A model generated the notes under the pieces. The model was given only the letters and a program-made list of their open reading frames with translations, was not told the DNA's origin and made no database searches. Source: Acidobacteria bacterium Ga0077534 (GTDB lineage Bacteria > Acidobacteriota > Blastocatellia > Pyrinomonadales > Pyrinomonadaceae). Taken from it: a DNA stretch of 64,000 bases. Both the position numbers and the translations under genes were made by a program. Shown here piece by piece: positions 19,336 through 27,213 of the stretch; positions within the stretch are counted from its first letter, which is position 1, and each line of letters starts with the position of its first letter. The DNA is taken from the NCBI GenBank assembly GCA_001464455.1, contig LNEI01000006.1, positions 1 through 64,000 of the forward strand, in the 5' to 3' direction.

Positions 19336-20685
19336 ATGCGTGAGATCAAGAAAATCCTGATCGCCAACCGCGGCGAGATCGCGAACCGCATTATCTGGAC
19401 GTGCATGGAAATGGGCATCCGGACGGTTGCGGTGCATTCGGAGGCTGACCGTGACGCTCTCCACGTCCGATTCGCTGACGAGGCGATCTGTATCGGTCCG
19501 GCCCCCTCGTCGGAAAGCTACCTCAACATCCCTGCAATTATCAGCGCGGCTGAGATAACTAATGTCGATGCAATTCATCCGGGCTATGGTTTTCTGGCTG
19601 AATCGGCGACTTTCGCGACCATCTGCGAGGACTGCAACATCAAGTTTATCGGCCCAAAGCCCAGCGTCATCGCCATGATGGGTGACAAGGTCGAGGCCCG
19701 CCGAACGATGACAGCCGCCGGAGTGCCTATTTTGCCCGGAAGCCCTGACCCGATCGAGTCCACCGAAGAAGCCAAAAAGCTCGCCCTTGAGATCGGATTT
19801 CCGCTTATCATCAAGGCTGCGGCCGGCGGCGGCGGACGAGGGATGAGGATCGTCCGCGAAGAGAGCGAACTCGAGATAAGCCTCGAACTCGCTCAGAACG
19901 AAGCTCTGAATGCCTTTAAGAACGGTTCGGTTTATATCGAGCGTTACATTGAGCGTCCGCGGCATATCGAGATCCAGGTACTTGCCGACGAACACGGTAA
20001 CGTCATCCACCTTGGGGAACGCGAATGTACGATCCAGCGGCGGCATCAGAAACTGCTTGAGGAAGCTCCATCGCCAGCCATTTCTCAGGAACTGCGCGAG
20101 CAGATGGGGGCAGTAGCGGTCAAGGCGTGTCAGGAGATCGGATATTCGAGTGCGGGAACTTTCGAATTTTTGCTCGACGAGGATGATAGTTTCTATTTCA
20201 TGGAAATGAACACCCGCATTCAGGTCGAGCATCCGGTGACCGAGATGGTCACGCTTGCCGACATCGTGCGAAATCAGATCCGCATCGCTACCGGCGAGGA
20301 CCTTGTCTATACGCAGGACGAAGTGCAGATCGTCGGCCACTCGATCGAGTGCCGCATAAATGCCGAGGATCCGGTCAAGTTTACGCCTAGCCCCGGCAGG
20401 ATCACGGCGTTCAATATTCCCGGCGGTCCTGGAGTTCGGGTCGATACGGCGGTTTATCCGGGTTATGTTGTGCCGCCTTATTATGATTCGATGATCGCGA
20501 AACTCATCGTCCACGCCCGCAACCGCGAGCTCGCCATCGCCCGAATGCAGCGGGCCCTCAACATGATGGTTGTCGAGGGCATCAAGACAACGATCCCGCT
20601 TCATCAAAAGATCATGGCGGACGAAAACTTCAGAAAGGGGAACTTTTCGACGAAGTTCATGGAGGAGTTTAAGTACGAGATCTAG
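19336..20685 (+). CDS. accC: Acetyl-CoA carboxylase biotin carboxylase subunit
   Basis: The protein is 449 residues from ATG 19336 ([20 protein letters not shown]), the normal length. It has the ATP-grasp loop [13 protein letters not shown], the conserved [36 protein letters not shown], and the metal-binding [16 protein letters not shown]. It carboxylates biotin on AccB using ATP and bicarbonate. An upstream in-frame start at 19288 would lie inside the heptad repeat and is rejected. Confidence 0.97.
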   Translation: MREIKKILIANRGEIANRIIWTCMEMGIRTVAVHSEADRDALHVRFADEAICIGPAPSSESYLNIPAIISAAEITNVDAIHPGYGFLAESATFATICEDCNIKFIGPKPSVIAMMGDKVEARRTMTAAGVPILPGSPDPIESTEEAKKLALEIGFPLIIKAAAGGGGRGMRIVREESELEISLELAQNEALNAFKNGSVYIERYIERPRHIEIQVLADEHGNVIHLGERECTIQRRHQKLLEEAPSPAISQELREQMGAVAVKACQEIGYSSAGTFEFLLDEDDSFYFMEMNTRIQVEHPVTEMVTLADIVRNQIRIATGEDLVYTQDEVQIVGHSIECRINAEDPVKFTPSPGRITAFNIPGGPGVRVDTAVYPGYVVPPYYDSMIAKLIVHARNRELAIARMQRALNMMVVEGIKTTIPLHQKIMADENFRKGNFSTKFMEEFKYEI

Positions 20686-20795
20686 CGATCGGAATGGCAC
20701 GACCTTCAAGCTCGACTCTCGATTGCCCTTACCGTTTGAATATGTTAGTTTGATAGCAACAATTAGCAATAGTTGTTCGATATTATTTGTGGTTA

Positions 20796-20811
20796 CCGCG
20801 CTTGTACGCGG
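20796..20811 (+). promoter_or_regulatory. Small hairpin in the rpsO leader
   Basis: CCGCG, loop CTTGTA, CGCGG form a 5-bp GC stem about 45 bases before the rpsO start. S15 is known to control its own mRNA through leader structures in several phyla, so this is a candidate site. Nothing beyond its position supports it. Confidence 0.25.
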
Positions 20812-20856
20812 AGTTACTGCAAGCAACAGGAGAGGCTGATAAAAGCAAGTAAATAA

Positions 20857-21126
20857 ATGGCTACAGTTAAAGAAGTAAAAGAACAAATCGTTACGGACTA
20901 TAAAACGCACGGCTCGGATACGGGATCGTCGCAGGTTCAGATCGCGTTGCTGTCGCAGCGTATTACCGAGCTCACTGCTCATTTCAAGATCCACAAGAAA
21001 GACAACAATTCGCGCAGAGGCTTGCTTCAATTGGTCTCGCGTCGAAGGAAGCTGCTTGACTATCTCAAGCGTCGAAACATCGAAGAGTATCACGAGATAA
21101 TCAAGAAACTCGGCCTCCGCCGTTAA
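20857..21126 (+). CDS. rpsO: 30S ribosomal protein S15
   Basis: The 89-residue protein has [53 protein letters not shown] and a normal length for S15. It binds the 16S central domain. It precedes pnp, the conserved rpsO-pnp pairing. The 170-base leader after accC holds no gene; the nearest purine-rich site (GGAGAGG) lies about 20 bases before the ATG, too far to be ideal. Confidence 0.97.
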   Translation: MATVKEVKEQIVTDYKTHGSDTGSSQVQIALLSQRITELTAHFKIHKKDNNSRRGLLQLVSRRRKLLDYLKRRNIEEYHEIIKKLGLRR

Positions 21127-21252
21127 CATCACCGGCTTCTTCGGGCCGTAACTAAATCGATCTTTGCGAAGAATTTGTCCGCGGCTGCTGAACGTGACAG
21201 CATAAGATGCCGGTGGGCGAAGGAAGGTCGGCATAACAATTAATCGTTGTAT

Positions 21253-21298
21253 CAAAGACGAAAGAGCTTCACGGCACGCTCTTTCGTCTTTGTTTTTT
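21253..21298 (+). terminator. Perfect 15-bp terminator-like hairpin directly before pnp
   Basis: Bases 21253-21267 and 21278-21292 are exact reverse complements (stem CAAAGACGAAAGAGC) around a 10-base loop, followed by six T. This has the form of an intrinsic terminator, yet the pnp ATG follows 11 bases after the T-run, whose end merges with the ribosome site AGAGG. It can end rpsO transcripts or act as an attenuator or processing site for pnp. Confidence 0.8.
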
Positions 21299-21309
21299 AG
21301 AGGATAATC

Positions 21310-23433
21310 ATGCCAAAAAAATATTTGAATGAATCGATCAAGCTCGGGAATCAAGAGCTGATCGTGGAAACCGGAAAGGTTGCCAAACAGGCCGACGGTT
21401 CGGTCGTAATTAGATACGGAGATACGATGCTGCTCGTTGCGGCTGTTTCCGCTCGTACCGCCCGCGAAGGGCTCGACTTTTTTCCGCTCACGGTCGAATA
21501 CCGTGAAAACAGCTTTGCCGCCGGACGTATTCCCGGCAACTACTTCCGCCGCGAAGGCCGGCCTTCGGAAAAGGAGATTCTTACCTGCCGTTTGATCGAC
21601 CGCCCCGTGCGGCCGCTTTTTGCTGACGGTTACCGGTTTGAGACTCAGATCGTTGCTTCGGTGATTTCGGCCGATATGGATAACGATCCGGATGTCATAG
21701 CCCTGACCGGAGCATCGTGTGCACTTTATCTTTCGGACATTCCGTTTGATAACCCGATTGCCGGTGTCCGAATCGGTTTGATCGATGGCAAATACATTAT
21801 CAATCCGACCTACGACGAACGCCGCGAATCCGCGCTGAATCTGATCGTTGCCGGTACCGAAGAAGCCATCTGCATGGTCGAATGCGAGGCGAATGAGGTC
21901 GACGAAAAGATCATGGTCGAGGCTCTGATGCTTGCCCATCGCGAGATCAAGCGGCTTTGCCTTTGGCAGAAAGAACTTGGAAAGGCTCTCAACATTAAAA
22001 AGCGTGAATTCGTCGTTCCTGAACTCGATAAGGGCATCGTTGCCGATGTCGAGAAGACCTGGACGGACAAGCTTCGAGCCGCTCTTGATTCGACCGGGCG
22101 TGAAAAGATCGAGGTCTATGCCGGGCTTGATGCTCTGAAAAAAGAGGTCGTCGAGAGCTATCCGGAAGACGATCCCGGTGCACGTGCTACGGCAGGCAAG
22201 GCTTTTGGCCTGCTCAAGGAAAAGATCTTCCGCGAAGACATGCTTCTTAATAAGCGTCGTCCGGATGGCCGCCGGTTCTCTGAGATCCGTCCGATCTCGT
22301 GCGAGGTTGGTTGGCTTCCTCGTGTTCACGGCTCGGCACTGTTCACTCGCGGCGAAACGCAGGCGATCGTTACCACAACGCTCGGTACAAAGGTAGACGG
22401 GCAGTTCATGGATGACCTTGAAAAGGGAACTATCGATCGCCGGTTTATGCTGCATTATAATTTCCCGCCATATTCGGTTGGCGAAACGGGCCGTTTTGGT
22501 TCGACATCGCGGCGCGAAACGGGCCACGGTAATCTTGCCCGTCGCGCGATCCAATCGGTTCTGCCGGACGATGCGGATTTTCCATATACCATCCGCATCG
22601 TCTCGGATATCACCGAATCGAACGGTTCGTCGTCGATGGCATCGGTTTGCGGCGGTATTTTGAGCCTCATGGATGCCGGTGTGCCTATCAAGAAGCCAGT
22701 CGCCGGAGTGGCGATGGGCCTGGTGATGGAAGGCAATCGTTACGCGATCCTCTCTGACATTGCCGGAGCTGAAGATCATTACGGCGACATGGATTTCAAG
22801 GTGACCGGTACCGAAGACGGTATTACCGCTCTCCAGATGGACATCAAGGTCGGCGGCATCAATGCCATGATCCTGCAGGAAGCTCTTGAACAGGCGAAGA
22901 AGGGCCGCATGCATATCCTCGAGATCATGTCGAAAGCCCTCGCCGAGCCGCGTGAGGAACTGTCGGAATTTGCTCCGCGCATTATCACGATCCAGATCCA
23001 TCCGGATAAGATCCGTGACGTTATCGGTAAAGGCGGCAGTGTTATTCGTTCGATCACCGAGGAAACGGGTGCCAAGATCGATATCGACGACAGCGGCACG
23101 ATCATGATCGCGACCAACGACGGCGAAGCGGCCCAGGCAGCGATCGCCCGGATCCGAGCGATCACGGCTGAGGCTGAGATCGGTGAGACGTATCTCGGCA
23201 CGGTTTCGCGGATCGTCGATTTCGGTGCCTTTGTTGAGATCATGCCGGGCCTCGACGGTTTGCTCCACATCTCTGAGATCTCGGATCGCCGCGTTAAAGA
23301 CGTTCGAGACGAACTGAAGGAAGGCCAGCAAATACTCGTCAAGTGCATCGGCAAAGAAGGCAACAAGGTAAAGCTCTCTAGAAAGGCGATCCTTGCTGAA
23401 GAAAAAGCCAAAGGCGCGGGCGACGGAGAATAG
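21310..23433 (+). CDS. pnp: Polyribonucleotide nucleotidyltransferase (PNPase)
   Basis: This 707-residue protein has two RNase PH domains. The first has SARTAREGLDFFPLTVEYRE and RPSEKEILTCRLIDRPVRPLF; the second has RPDGRRFSEIRPISCEVG and SDITESNGSSSMASVCGG. A KH domain (IRDVIGKGGSVIRSITEETG) near residue 565 and an S1 domain (YLGTVSRIVDFGAFVEIMPGLDGLLHISE) follow. It degrades RNA 3'-5' by phosphorolysis. Domain order and length are normal. A terminator-like hairpin sits immediately upstream (21253-21298). Confidence 0.97.
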   Translation: MPKKYLNESIKLGNQELIVETGKVAKQADGSVVIRYGDTMLLVAAVSARTAREGLDFFPLTVEYRENSFAAGRIPGNYFRREGRPSEKEILTCRLIDRPVRPLFADGYRFETQIVASVISADMDNDPDVIALTGASCALYLSDIPFDNPIAGVRIGLIDGKYIINPTYDERRESALNLIVAGTEEAICMVECEANEVDEKIMVEALMLAHREIKRLCLWQKELGKALNIKKREFVVPELDKGIVADVEKTWTDKLRAALDSTGREKIEVYAGLDALKKEVVESYPEDDPGARATAGKAFGLLKEKIFREDMLLNKRRPDGRRFSEIRPISCEVGWLPRVHGSALFTRGETQAIVTTTLGTKVDGQFMDDLEKGTIDRRFMLHYNFPPYSVGETGRFGSTSRRETGHGNLARRAIQSVLPDDADFPYTIRIVSDITESNGSSSMASVCGGILSLMDAGVPIKKPVAGVAMGLVMEGNRYAILSDIAGAEDHYGDMDFKVTGTEDGITALQMDIKVGGINAMILQEALEQAKKGRMHILEIMSKALAEPREELSEFAPRIITIQIHPDKIRDVIGKGGSVIRSITEETGAKIDIDDSGTIMIATNDGEAAQAAIARIRAITAEAEIGETYLGTVSRIVDFGAFVEIMPGLDGLLHISEISDRRVKDVRDELKEGQQILVKCIGKEGNKVKLSRKAILAEEKAKGAGDGE

Positions 23434-23482
23434 AGATCTTTGATCGACTTGCGCTGACTCCGAAGAAACTTTCGGAAATACG

Positions 23483-23522
23483 TACCGGTTACCACTATTT
23501 TGTGGTAGCCGGTATTTCTTTT
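23483..23522 (+). terminator. Rho-independent terminator after pnp
   Basis: TACCGGTTACCAC, loop TATTTT, then GTGGTAGCCGGTA (13-bp stem with one G-T pair) followed by TTTCTTTT. It lies 50 bases after the pnp stop and probably closes the long superoperon transcript. Confidence 0.85.
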
Positions 23523-23793
23523 GTCCGGCGGGATAAAAAATATTTGAAAAAATCCCATAAATTCTGGAGAGAAGGGCGGATTAACCATTTCTTCCCCTTG
23601 AATTTAGATAGAAACGGCCGAATTTGAGGTCATATATTGTCGAAATGCTTGCAAATGCGTGATTTTGCCGTCCGAATTTGCTATAGTTTCGACTCAGCCC
23701 CAAATAATCCCAAATTCGTCAGCGAGTGCCAACTAAGCTGTGAAAACGTTTTTTCGTTTTTGCCGTAGATCACTGTTTAGTCAGGTAAAGGAC
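23523..23793. other. Gene-free upstream region of the PEP-CTERM gene
   Basis: No gene is seen between the pnp terminator and the start at 23794. The stretch is A/T-richer than its surroundings and should hold the promoter for the secreted-protein pair that follows; a candidate is listed at 23679-23687. Confidence 0.6.
23679..23687 (+). promoter_or_regulatory. Possible extended -10 promoter
   Basis: TGCTATAGT matches the extended -10 form (TG-N-TATAAT with one change). No -35 box at the right spacing was found. It lies about 106 bases before the chosen start at 23794. Confidence 0.3.
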
Positions 23794-24441
23794 ATGAACA
23801 TCAATAAATATAAAGGATTACTCGCAGCCATCTGCATCGCATCGATCCTCTCGTGTTTTTCACGTGTCGATGCCGGGCCGATCCGATTTGATCAGGTCGT
23901 AACGATCGTCAATCCGGCTCCGGGCAGTGCGAACTCCACATCTTTCTCTCGAATTCGCACCGTCGACGACCTGGTTTTCGTGATGGGGGATGATGAGGAC
24001 GATAAGAGGAAAAAGGCTCCGCTGCCGCAGGACGGACGTGTGATCACGGAAACAAAGACCGAGATCGTCACAGACGATGTCTGCGATTGCGAAGAAGAGG
24101 TCGTGACGAGGCGTAGCTTCCCGAAATGGGCACTGCTCGGCCTCGCCGCTATTCCGATCGCCTTTATCCTGATCAAGCGTAAGAAGGACACGCCGACGCC
24201 GACGCAAACCGTGCCGGGTGAAACGCCGACGCCGACTCCGCCGACTACGCCGACCCCGACCCCGACCCCGACGACGACGCCTACGCCGCCGCCCCCCACG
24301 CCGACACCTCCGCCACCTGAGCCGGTTCCTGAGCCGATGACCATCCTGCTGTTTGGCACGGGCCTGGCATCGATCGGACTCGCTGCTCGCCGCAAGTATG
24401 GCAAGAAGGGCGAAAAGAGCGAGGAAAAAGAAGAAGAATAG
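23794..24441 (+). CDS. PEP-CTERM sorting-domain protein
   Basis: The protein is 215 residues from ATG 23794 (AAAGGA six bases before). It has a signal peptide (KGLLAAICIASILSCFSRVDA), a short globular part with an acidic DDEDDKRKK stretch, a membrane-like WALLGLAAIPIAFILIKRKK near residue 110, then a Pro/Thr repeat (TPTPTP type). The C-terminal PEP motif (PVPEP), hydrophobic segment (TILLFGTGLASIGLAA) and RRKYGKK cluster follow. PEP-CTERM proteins are processed by an exosortase and surface-anchored. The extra acidic tail of about 12 residues after the Arg/Lys cluster is unusual. Function is unknown. Confidence 0.85.
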   Translation: MNINKYKGLLAAICIASILSCFSRVDAGPIRFDQVVTIVNPAPGSANSTSFSRIRTVDDLVFVMGDDEDDKRKKAPLPQDGRVITETKTEIVTDDVCDCEEEVVTRRSFPKWALLGLAAIPIAFILIKRKKDTPTPTQTVPGETPTPTPPTTPTPTPTPTTTPTPPPPTPTPPPPEPVPEPMTILLFGTGLASIGLAARRKYGKKGEKSEEKEEE

Positions 24442-24528
24442 GCTAGAATGACCGTGGGCGCCGCTGGGCGGCGTCCACGTGTCTCGCCACATATTTTGTG
24501 CCGCCGAGCGGCTGACAGAGGAATTAAA

Positions 24529-25476
24529 ATGCGAGTAAACAGGTACAACTTTTTATTTGTGATCGGGCTCGTCCTGACGCTCGGGATCGCGACGACTTTT
24601 GCAAACGATACGACCAAGAAGCGTCCCAAGGGAATGGGCACGCTCAACGTGAAAACGACGGAAACGTCGTACCCGGTAAAGGTTGACGGCAAATACGTCG
24701 GTGAAAGTGGTGTCGGAACGGGTGCGGATTTCTATCTTGCTCCGGGCATCTACACCGTCGAAGTTGGTGGTCCGGACGGCAAGGTTTGGCGCGACCGGGT
24801 TGAAATTGTCAAAGATCGAAAGAACTGCATCTGTCTGAAGATCGTTCGCGAGACGATCTCAACGCCATGCCCGTATCGATTTACTCTGGACGGCCCTGAT
24901 CGCATCTCCGAAGGCGATTTTGTCACCTTTGCCGCCATCAATCAGGGAACTGCCCCGATCCCGCTGCGATACGCGTGGAAGGTTTCGAATGGCCGTGTTA
25001 CCAACGGGCTCGGAACGCCGTCTATAACGGTCGATTCGACCGGACTCGGCGGCAAGACGATCAACGCTGAACTTGACGTCAATGACGACGTCTATGACAG
25101 CCGCTGCCGTCAGGTCATTTCGGTTCCGACCGAAGTAACGCCGATCCCTGTTGTCGAACAGCCGAAGCCATTCCGCTGCGACGAGTTCGAAGCAAAGGCT
25201 CCGGATGATGACAAAGCCCGCTTTGACAACTGTGTGATCCAGGCTCAGAACACGCCTGACGCTCAGCTCTACATCATCATCTATCCGGGTACCGACCGAC
25301 AGAGCACGCGAGTAAACACATACGACCGCCTGTCGAAACGAGCACTCGATTACATGGTTCAGACGCGAGGCTTTGACCCGAGACGAATACAGATCGTTCG
25401 CGGAAGCCAGCGGCTCAAGACGACCTACGAGATCTGGATCGTCCCGCCGGGAGCGTCCCTGCCCGTCGTAAACTAA
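24529..25476 (+). CDS. Secreted PEGA-domain protein
   Basis: The protein is 315 residues from ATG 24529 (GAGGAATT upstream), with a signal peptide ending TTFA. Residues about 35-110 resemble a PEGA domain (GTLNVKTTETSYPVKVDGKY, FYLAPGIYTVEV). A PKD/Ig-like stretch follows (PIPLRYAWKVSNGRVTNG), then a C-terminal region (RLSKRALDYMVQTRGFDPRRIQIVRG) reminiscent of OmpA-type peptidoglycan-binding domains in its helix-strand order. It follows the PEP-CTERM gene by 87 bases and may share its transcript. Envelope location is inferred; its role is unknown. Confidence 0.75.
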   Translation: MRVNRYNFLFVIGLVLTLGIATTFANDTTKKRPKGMGTLNVKTTETSYPVKVDGKYVGESGVGTGADFYLAPGIYTVEVGGPDGKVWRDRVEIVKDRKNCICLKIVRETISTPCPYRFTLDGPDRISEGDFVTFAAINQGTAPIPLRYAWKVSNGRVTNGLGTPSITVDSTGLGGKTINAELDVNDDVYDSRCRQVISVPTEVTPIPVVEQPKPFRCDEFEAKAPDDDKARFDNCVIQAQNTPDAQLYIIIYPGTDRQSTRVNTYDRLSKRALDYMVQTRGFDPRRIQIVRGSQRLKTTYEIWIVPPGASLPVVN

Positions 25477-25509
25477 ACCAAGCTCGCCCCCTAATAAGGA
25501 CGAACAAAG

Positions 25510-25547
25510 GAAGGCTGTCAGAGAGCGATCTCCGGCAGCCTTCTTTC
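25510..25547 (+). terminator. Terminator-like hairpin after the PEGA-domain gene
   Basis: GAAGGCTGTC pairs with GGCAGCCTTC (10 bp, one wobble), and the inner GAGA/TCTC extends the stem. TTTCC follows rather than a clean T-run. It lies 33 bases after the stop codon and is the expected end of this transcript. Confidence 0.65.
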
Positions 25548-25563
25548 CGTTGTGTCCTACAAA

Positions 25564-25785
25564 CTCCGACGCGCTTTTCGCCTTTCAAAAGCTGAAAGTC
25601 CGGGCTTGTCCAATTCGGCGGATCCACTGTATCGAGTTGTCCGGACGTTCTGTGGGCTGCCGAGTTAACCGGTGCTATCTAGAATTTTTACCTCCGACGC
25701 GCTTATGCTTTTGTGCTGAACCCGAGGTCTGAGAGTTGAACCCGGAACCGAAGTTGGTACCGGCGTTTCGGGCTCCGACGCGCTT
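25564..25785. repeat. Three dispersed copies of a 13-bp repeat
   Basis: CTCCGACGCGCTT occurs exactly at 25564-25576, 25692-25704 and 25773-25785. Intervals are 128 and 81 bases, so it is not a tandem array. Sequences following the copies differ, although two continue with a T/C-rich run. Nature unknown. Confidence 0.7.
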
Positions 25786-25935
25786 CTCGCTACATCGGTT
25801 CCTTCTACATGTGGTTGTATTGAAGGAACGCGGCTCCGAACTTCCTTCATGACCGAAGCATCAGCCAACAAAACTGTTGAGCTTAAGGGAGGATTTGAAT
25901 TTTGATTGGAGGATGTCTGGAATGTCTCCTTTATT

Positions 25936-26125
25936 GGCCGTGGAGCGGCTAAAGATCGTAGCCAGACGTGGAACGTCTGGAAATTTCGCGTCGACACATG
26001 TCGCCCTGAAAGGGCGAAAGAGCTAGTGTTTACGGGCGCGTCTGCCGCACCTTCAGTGCGGGAATCGCAGCACCAACTTTCCAGACGTTTCACGTCTGGC
26101 TAGATTCTCTGGCGGTTTCACCGCC
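25936..26125. repeat. Array of five short palindromes with three-base loops
   Basis: There are stem-loops at 25936-25950 (GGCCG/CGGCT, imperfect), 25962-25980 (CCAGACGT-GGA-ACGTCTGG), 26001-26017 (TCGCCCT-GAA-AGGGCGA), 26045-26061 (CCGCAC/GTGCGG), 26081-26099 (CCAGACGT-TTC-ACGTCTGG) and 26111-26125 (GGCGGT-TTC-ACCGCC). Stems differ but loops are mostly GAA or TTC. The weakest first one may not count. No gene overlaps. Confidence 0.8.
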
Positions 26126-26232
26126 CAAAATCGACTTTTCAGACATCTTCTTGAGGAGATTTAACCCGCAGCTCGGAACAGGTTCGTTCCGCGTCACAAA
26201 TTTTCAAAGATCAAGTCAAAAGGTAAAAAAGG

Positions 26233-26613
26233 TTAGAGAGCGGCGGCAAGTGTTCTCGGTGAGCCGCGGGCGGCGGCTGCGACGCGGACCACGGGCAGGA
26301 ATTGCTCGATGCCGTGCCTCGCAACAAAGTCAGTCGCGATCTGGCTTATCAGCGCATCCGGCAGGTAGTCGTATGCGTAGGAGGGGAAAATACCGAACGG
26401 CGTTTTTTCGTAGAAAGTACAATCGTCCGGACGTGGATCGGGGCTCATGTTGACGAGCAATTCGTATTCGCGGTCAGGCCCAAACCGGCTCTCGATCAGC
26501 AGCCCCCACACACGCTCGACAAACGCTAGCTTTTTGTCAGGCGCGAAGGCGGGAAGCTTAACCGAAAGATTCGAACTGCATTTACACACGGCACAACGTT
26601 CCATATTCGGCAT
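26233..26613 (-). CDS. Hypothetical protein with N-terminal Cys motif
   Basis: This 126-residue frame starts MPNMERCAVCKCSSNLSV, with three close cysteines, and continues as a plausible globular sequence (PDKKLAFVERVWGLLIESRFG; DYLPDALISQIATDFVARHG). I do not recognise the family. Amino-acid composition is normal, unlike the shadow frames nearby, which is the main support. It stands alone on the minus strand between the palindrome array and vapBC. A small metal-binding protein is possible but unproven. Confidence 0.5.
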   Translation of the reverse strand: MPNMERCAVCKCSSNLSVKLPAFAPDKKLAFVERVWGLLIESRFGPDREYELLVNMSPDPRPDDCTFYEKTPFGIFPSYAYDYLPDALISQIATDFVARHGIEQFLPVVRVAAAARGSPRTLAAAL

Positions 26614-26739
26614 ACTAACCGAACCGAACTAAAAATGGAATGCTATTCCGCACGGAATGTACAAAAACGCACAAAATGACGCAAAATGCGTAGATTGCAG
26701 AGCGGCTATTTTATGGTTGCTTGCTTCGACGAACGGATT

Positions 26740-26768
26740 TTGACAGTGTCGGCGGCGGTTGTTATGAT
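26740..26768 (+). promoter_or_regulatory. Near-consensus sigma-70 promoter for vapB
   Basis: TTGACA (26740-26745), a 17-base spacer, and TATGAT (26763-26768) give a strong housekeeping-type promoter. Predicted transcription starts about 22 bases before the vapB ATG. The -10 box overlaps the left arm of the inverted repeat at 26764-26799. Confidence 0.75.
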
Positions 26769-26799
26769 GTGTATGAAATGGCGAGGTTATACACATCAT
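26764..26799. promoter_or_regulatory. Operator-like 11-bp inverted repeat over the vapB promoter and start
   Basis: ATGATGTGTAT (26764-26774) and ATACACATCAT (26789-26799) are perfect reverse complements separated by 14 bases. The left arm covers the -10 box; the right arm runs into the vapB ATG at 26798. VapB-VapC complexes typically repress by binding such repeats (family knowledge), so this is a probable autoregulatory operator. Confidence 0.75.
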
Positions 26800-26989
26800 G
26801 CGTACGAATATTGAGATCAACGACGAATTGATGAAGGAAACCTTGAAGATCACGGGTCTGAAGACCAAGCGTGAGGTGGTTGATGAGGCTCTTCGGACAC
26901 TGCTGCGGCTGAAAAAGCAGGAAGGTCTAAGAAAGCTTCGGGGGAAGGTTCAGTGGGAAGGCGATCTCGAGGCGATGAGGCTTGATTAA
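26798..26989 (+). CDS. vapB: VapB-type antitoxin, first copy
   Basis: This 63-residue protein begins MRTNIEINDELMKETLKITG, the VapB family start with an N-terminal ribbon-helix-type DNA-binding region. A helical middle follows (KTKREVVDEALRTLLRLKKQ) and a C-terminal toxin-binding segment (WEGDLEAMRLD). It has its own promoter and operator. Its stop overlaps an ATG (TAATG) that would have begun a vapC, but only a remnant of that gene remains. It is 70-80% identical by eye to the second copy at 27019. Confidence 0.88.
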   Translation: MRTNIEINDELMKETLKITGLKTKREVVDEALRTLLRLKKQEGLRKLRGKVQWEGDLEAMRLD

Positions 26990-27012
26990 TGATCCTGGTC
27001 GATTCAGCGAGG
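26989..27012 (+). pseudogene. Remnant start of a deleted vapC
   Basis: From the ATG overlapping the vapB stop, the codons read M-I-L-V-D-S, the invariant beginning of VapC (compare MIFVDS at 27210), then diverge after about 7 codons into sequence matching the leader just before vapB (GCGAGGTT, also at 26781-26788). This is what a deletion between tandem vapBC copies would leave. Confidence 0.7.
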
Positions 27013-27018
27013 TTTACT

Positions 27019-27213
27019 ATGCGAACTAATATAGAAATAAATGACAAATTGATGAATGAAACATTAAAGATCACTGGGCTAAAGACCAAGAAGGAGGTTG
27101 TCGAGTTGGCCCTCGAAGAGTTGCTTCGTCTGCGGCGGCAGGGAGAATTGCGAAAATTGAAAGGCAAGTTCCAGTGGGAAGGTGATCTTGAGGAAATGAG
27201 GCTCGATAAATGA
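27019..27213 (+). CDS. vapB: VapB-type antitoxin, second copy
   Basis: The protein is 64 residues, MRTNIEINDKLMNETLKITG, with the same architecture as the first copy and a C-terminus ending WEGDLEEMRLDK. An in-frame ATG at 26989 would add ten residues encoded by the vapC remnant; the family start at 27019 is preferred, with the copied GCGAGG as ribosome site. It overlaps vapC by ATGA, so coupled translation with the toxin is likely. It lacks an own copy of the full operator. Confidence 0.88.
   Translation: MRTNIEINDKLMNETLKITGLKTKKEVVELALEELLRLRRQGELRKLKGKFQWEGDLEEMRLDK

Larger units (their letters stand above)
25550..26232. other. Gene-free, repeat-bearing region
   Basis: No convincing gene is present in about 680 bases. 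Open frames here are short, lack ribosome sites and have no recognisable domains. The region holds three copies of CTCCGACGCGCTT (25564, 25692, 25773) and an array of five short palindromes (25936-26125), both listed separately. It looks like accumulated repeats or decayed sequence between two transcription units. Confidence 0.6.

Noticed and set aside
18244-23331. A 1695-codon open frame on the minus strand across rplQ, accB, accC, rpsO and pnp
   Set aside because: It is antisense to well-supported genes. Its translation is Arg/Asp/His-rich with no domains, and its length follows from the codon use of the sense genes, which avoids stops in that antisense frame.
24454-24478. Hairpin between the PEP-CTERM and PEGA genes as a terminator
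   Set aside because: The 11-bp GC-rich stem (GTGGGCGCCGC with GCGGCGTCCAC) has no T-run after it, so termination is not supported; a weak processing role remains possible.
23892-24692. Gly/Val-rich minus-strand frame over the PEP-CTERM gene
   Set aside because: It mirrors the Pro/Thr repeat of the sense gene in another frame and has no independent support.
25665-26093. 142-codon minus-strand frame in the repeat region
   Set aside because: It runs through the palindromes and 13-bp repeats, has no recognisable domain, and its composition looks like non-coding sequence.
26989-27213. Longer 74-residue form of the second VapB
   Set aside because: Its first ten codons match the start of VapC and a copied leader, so they are a remnant. 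The family start is at 27019.
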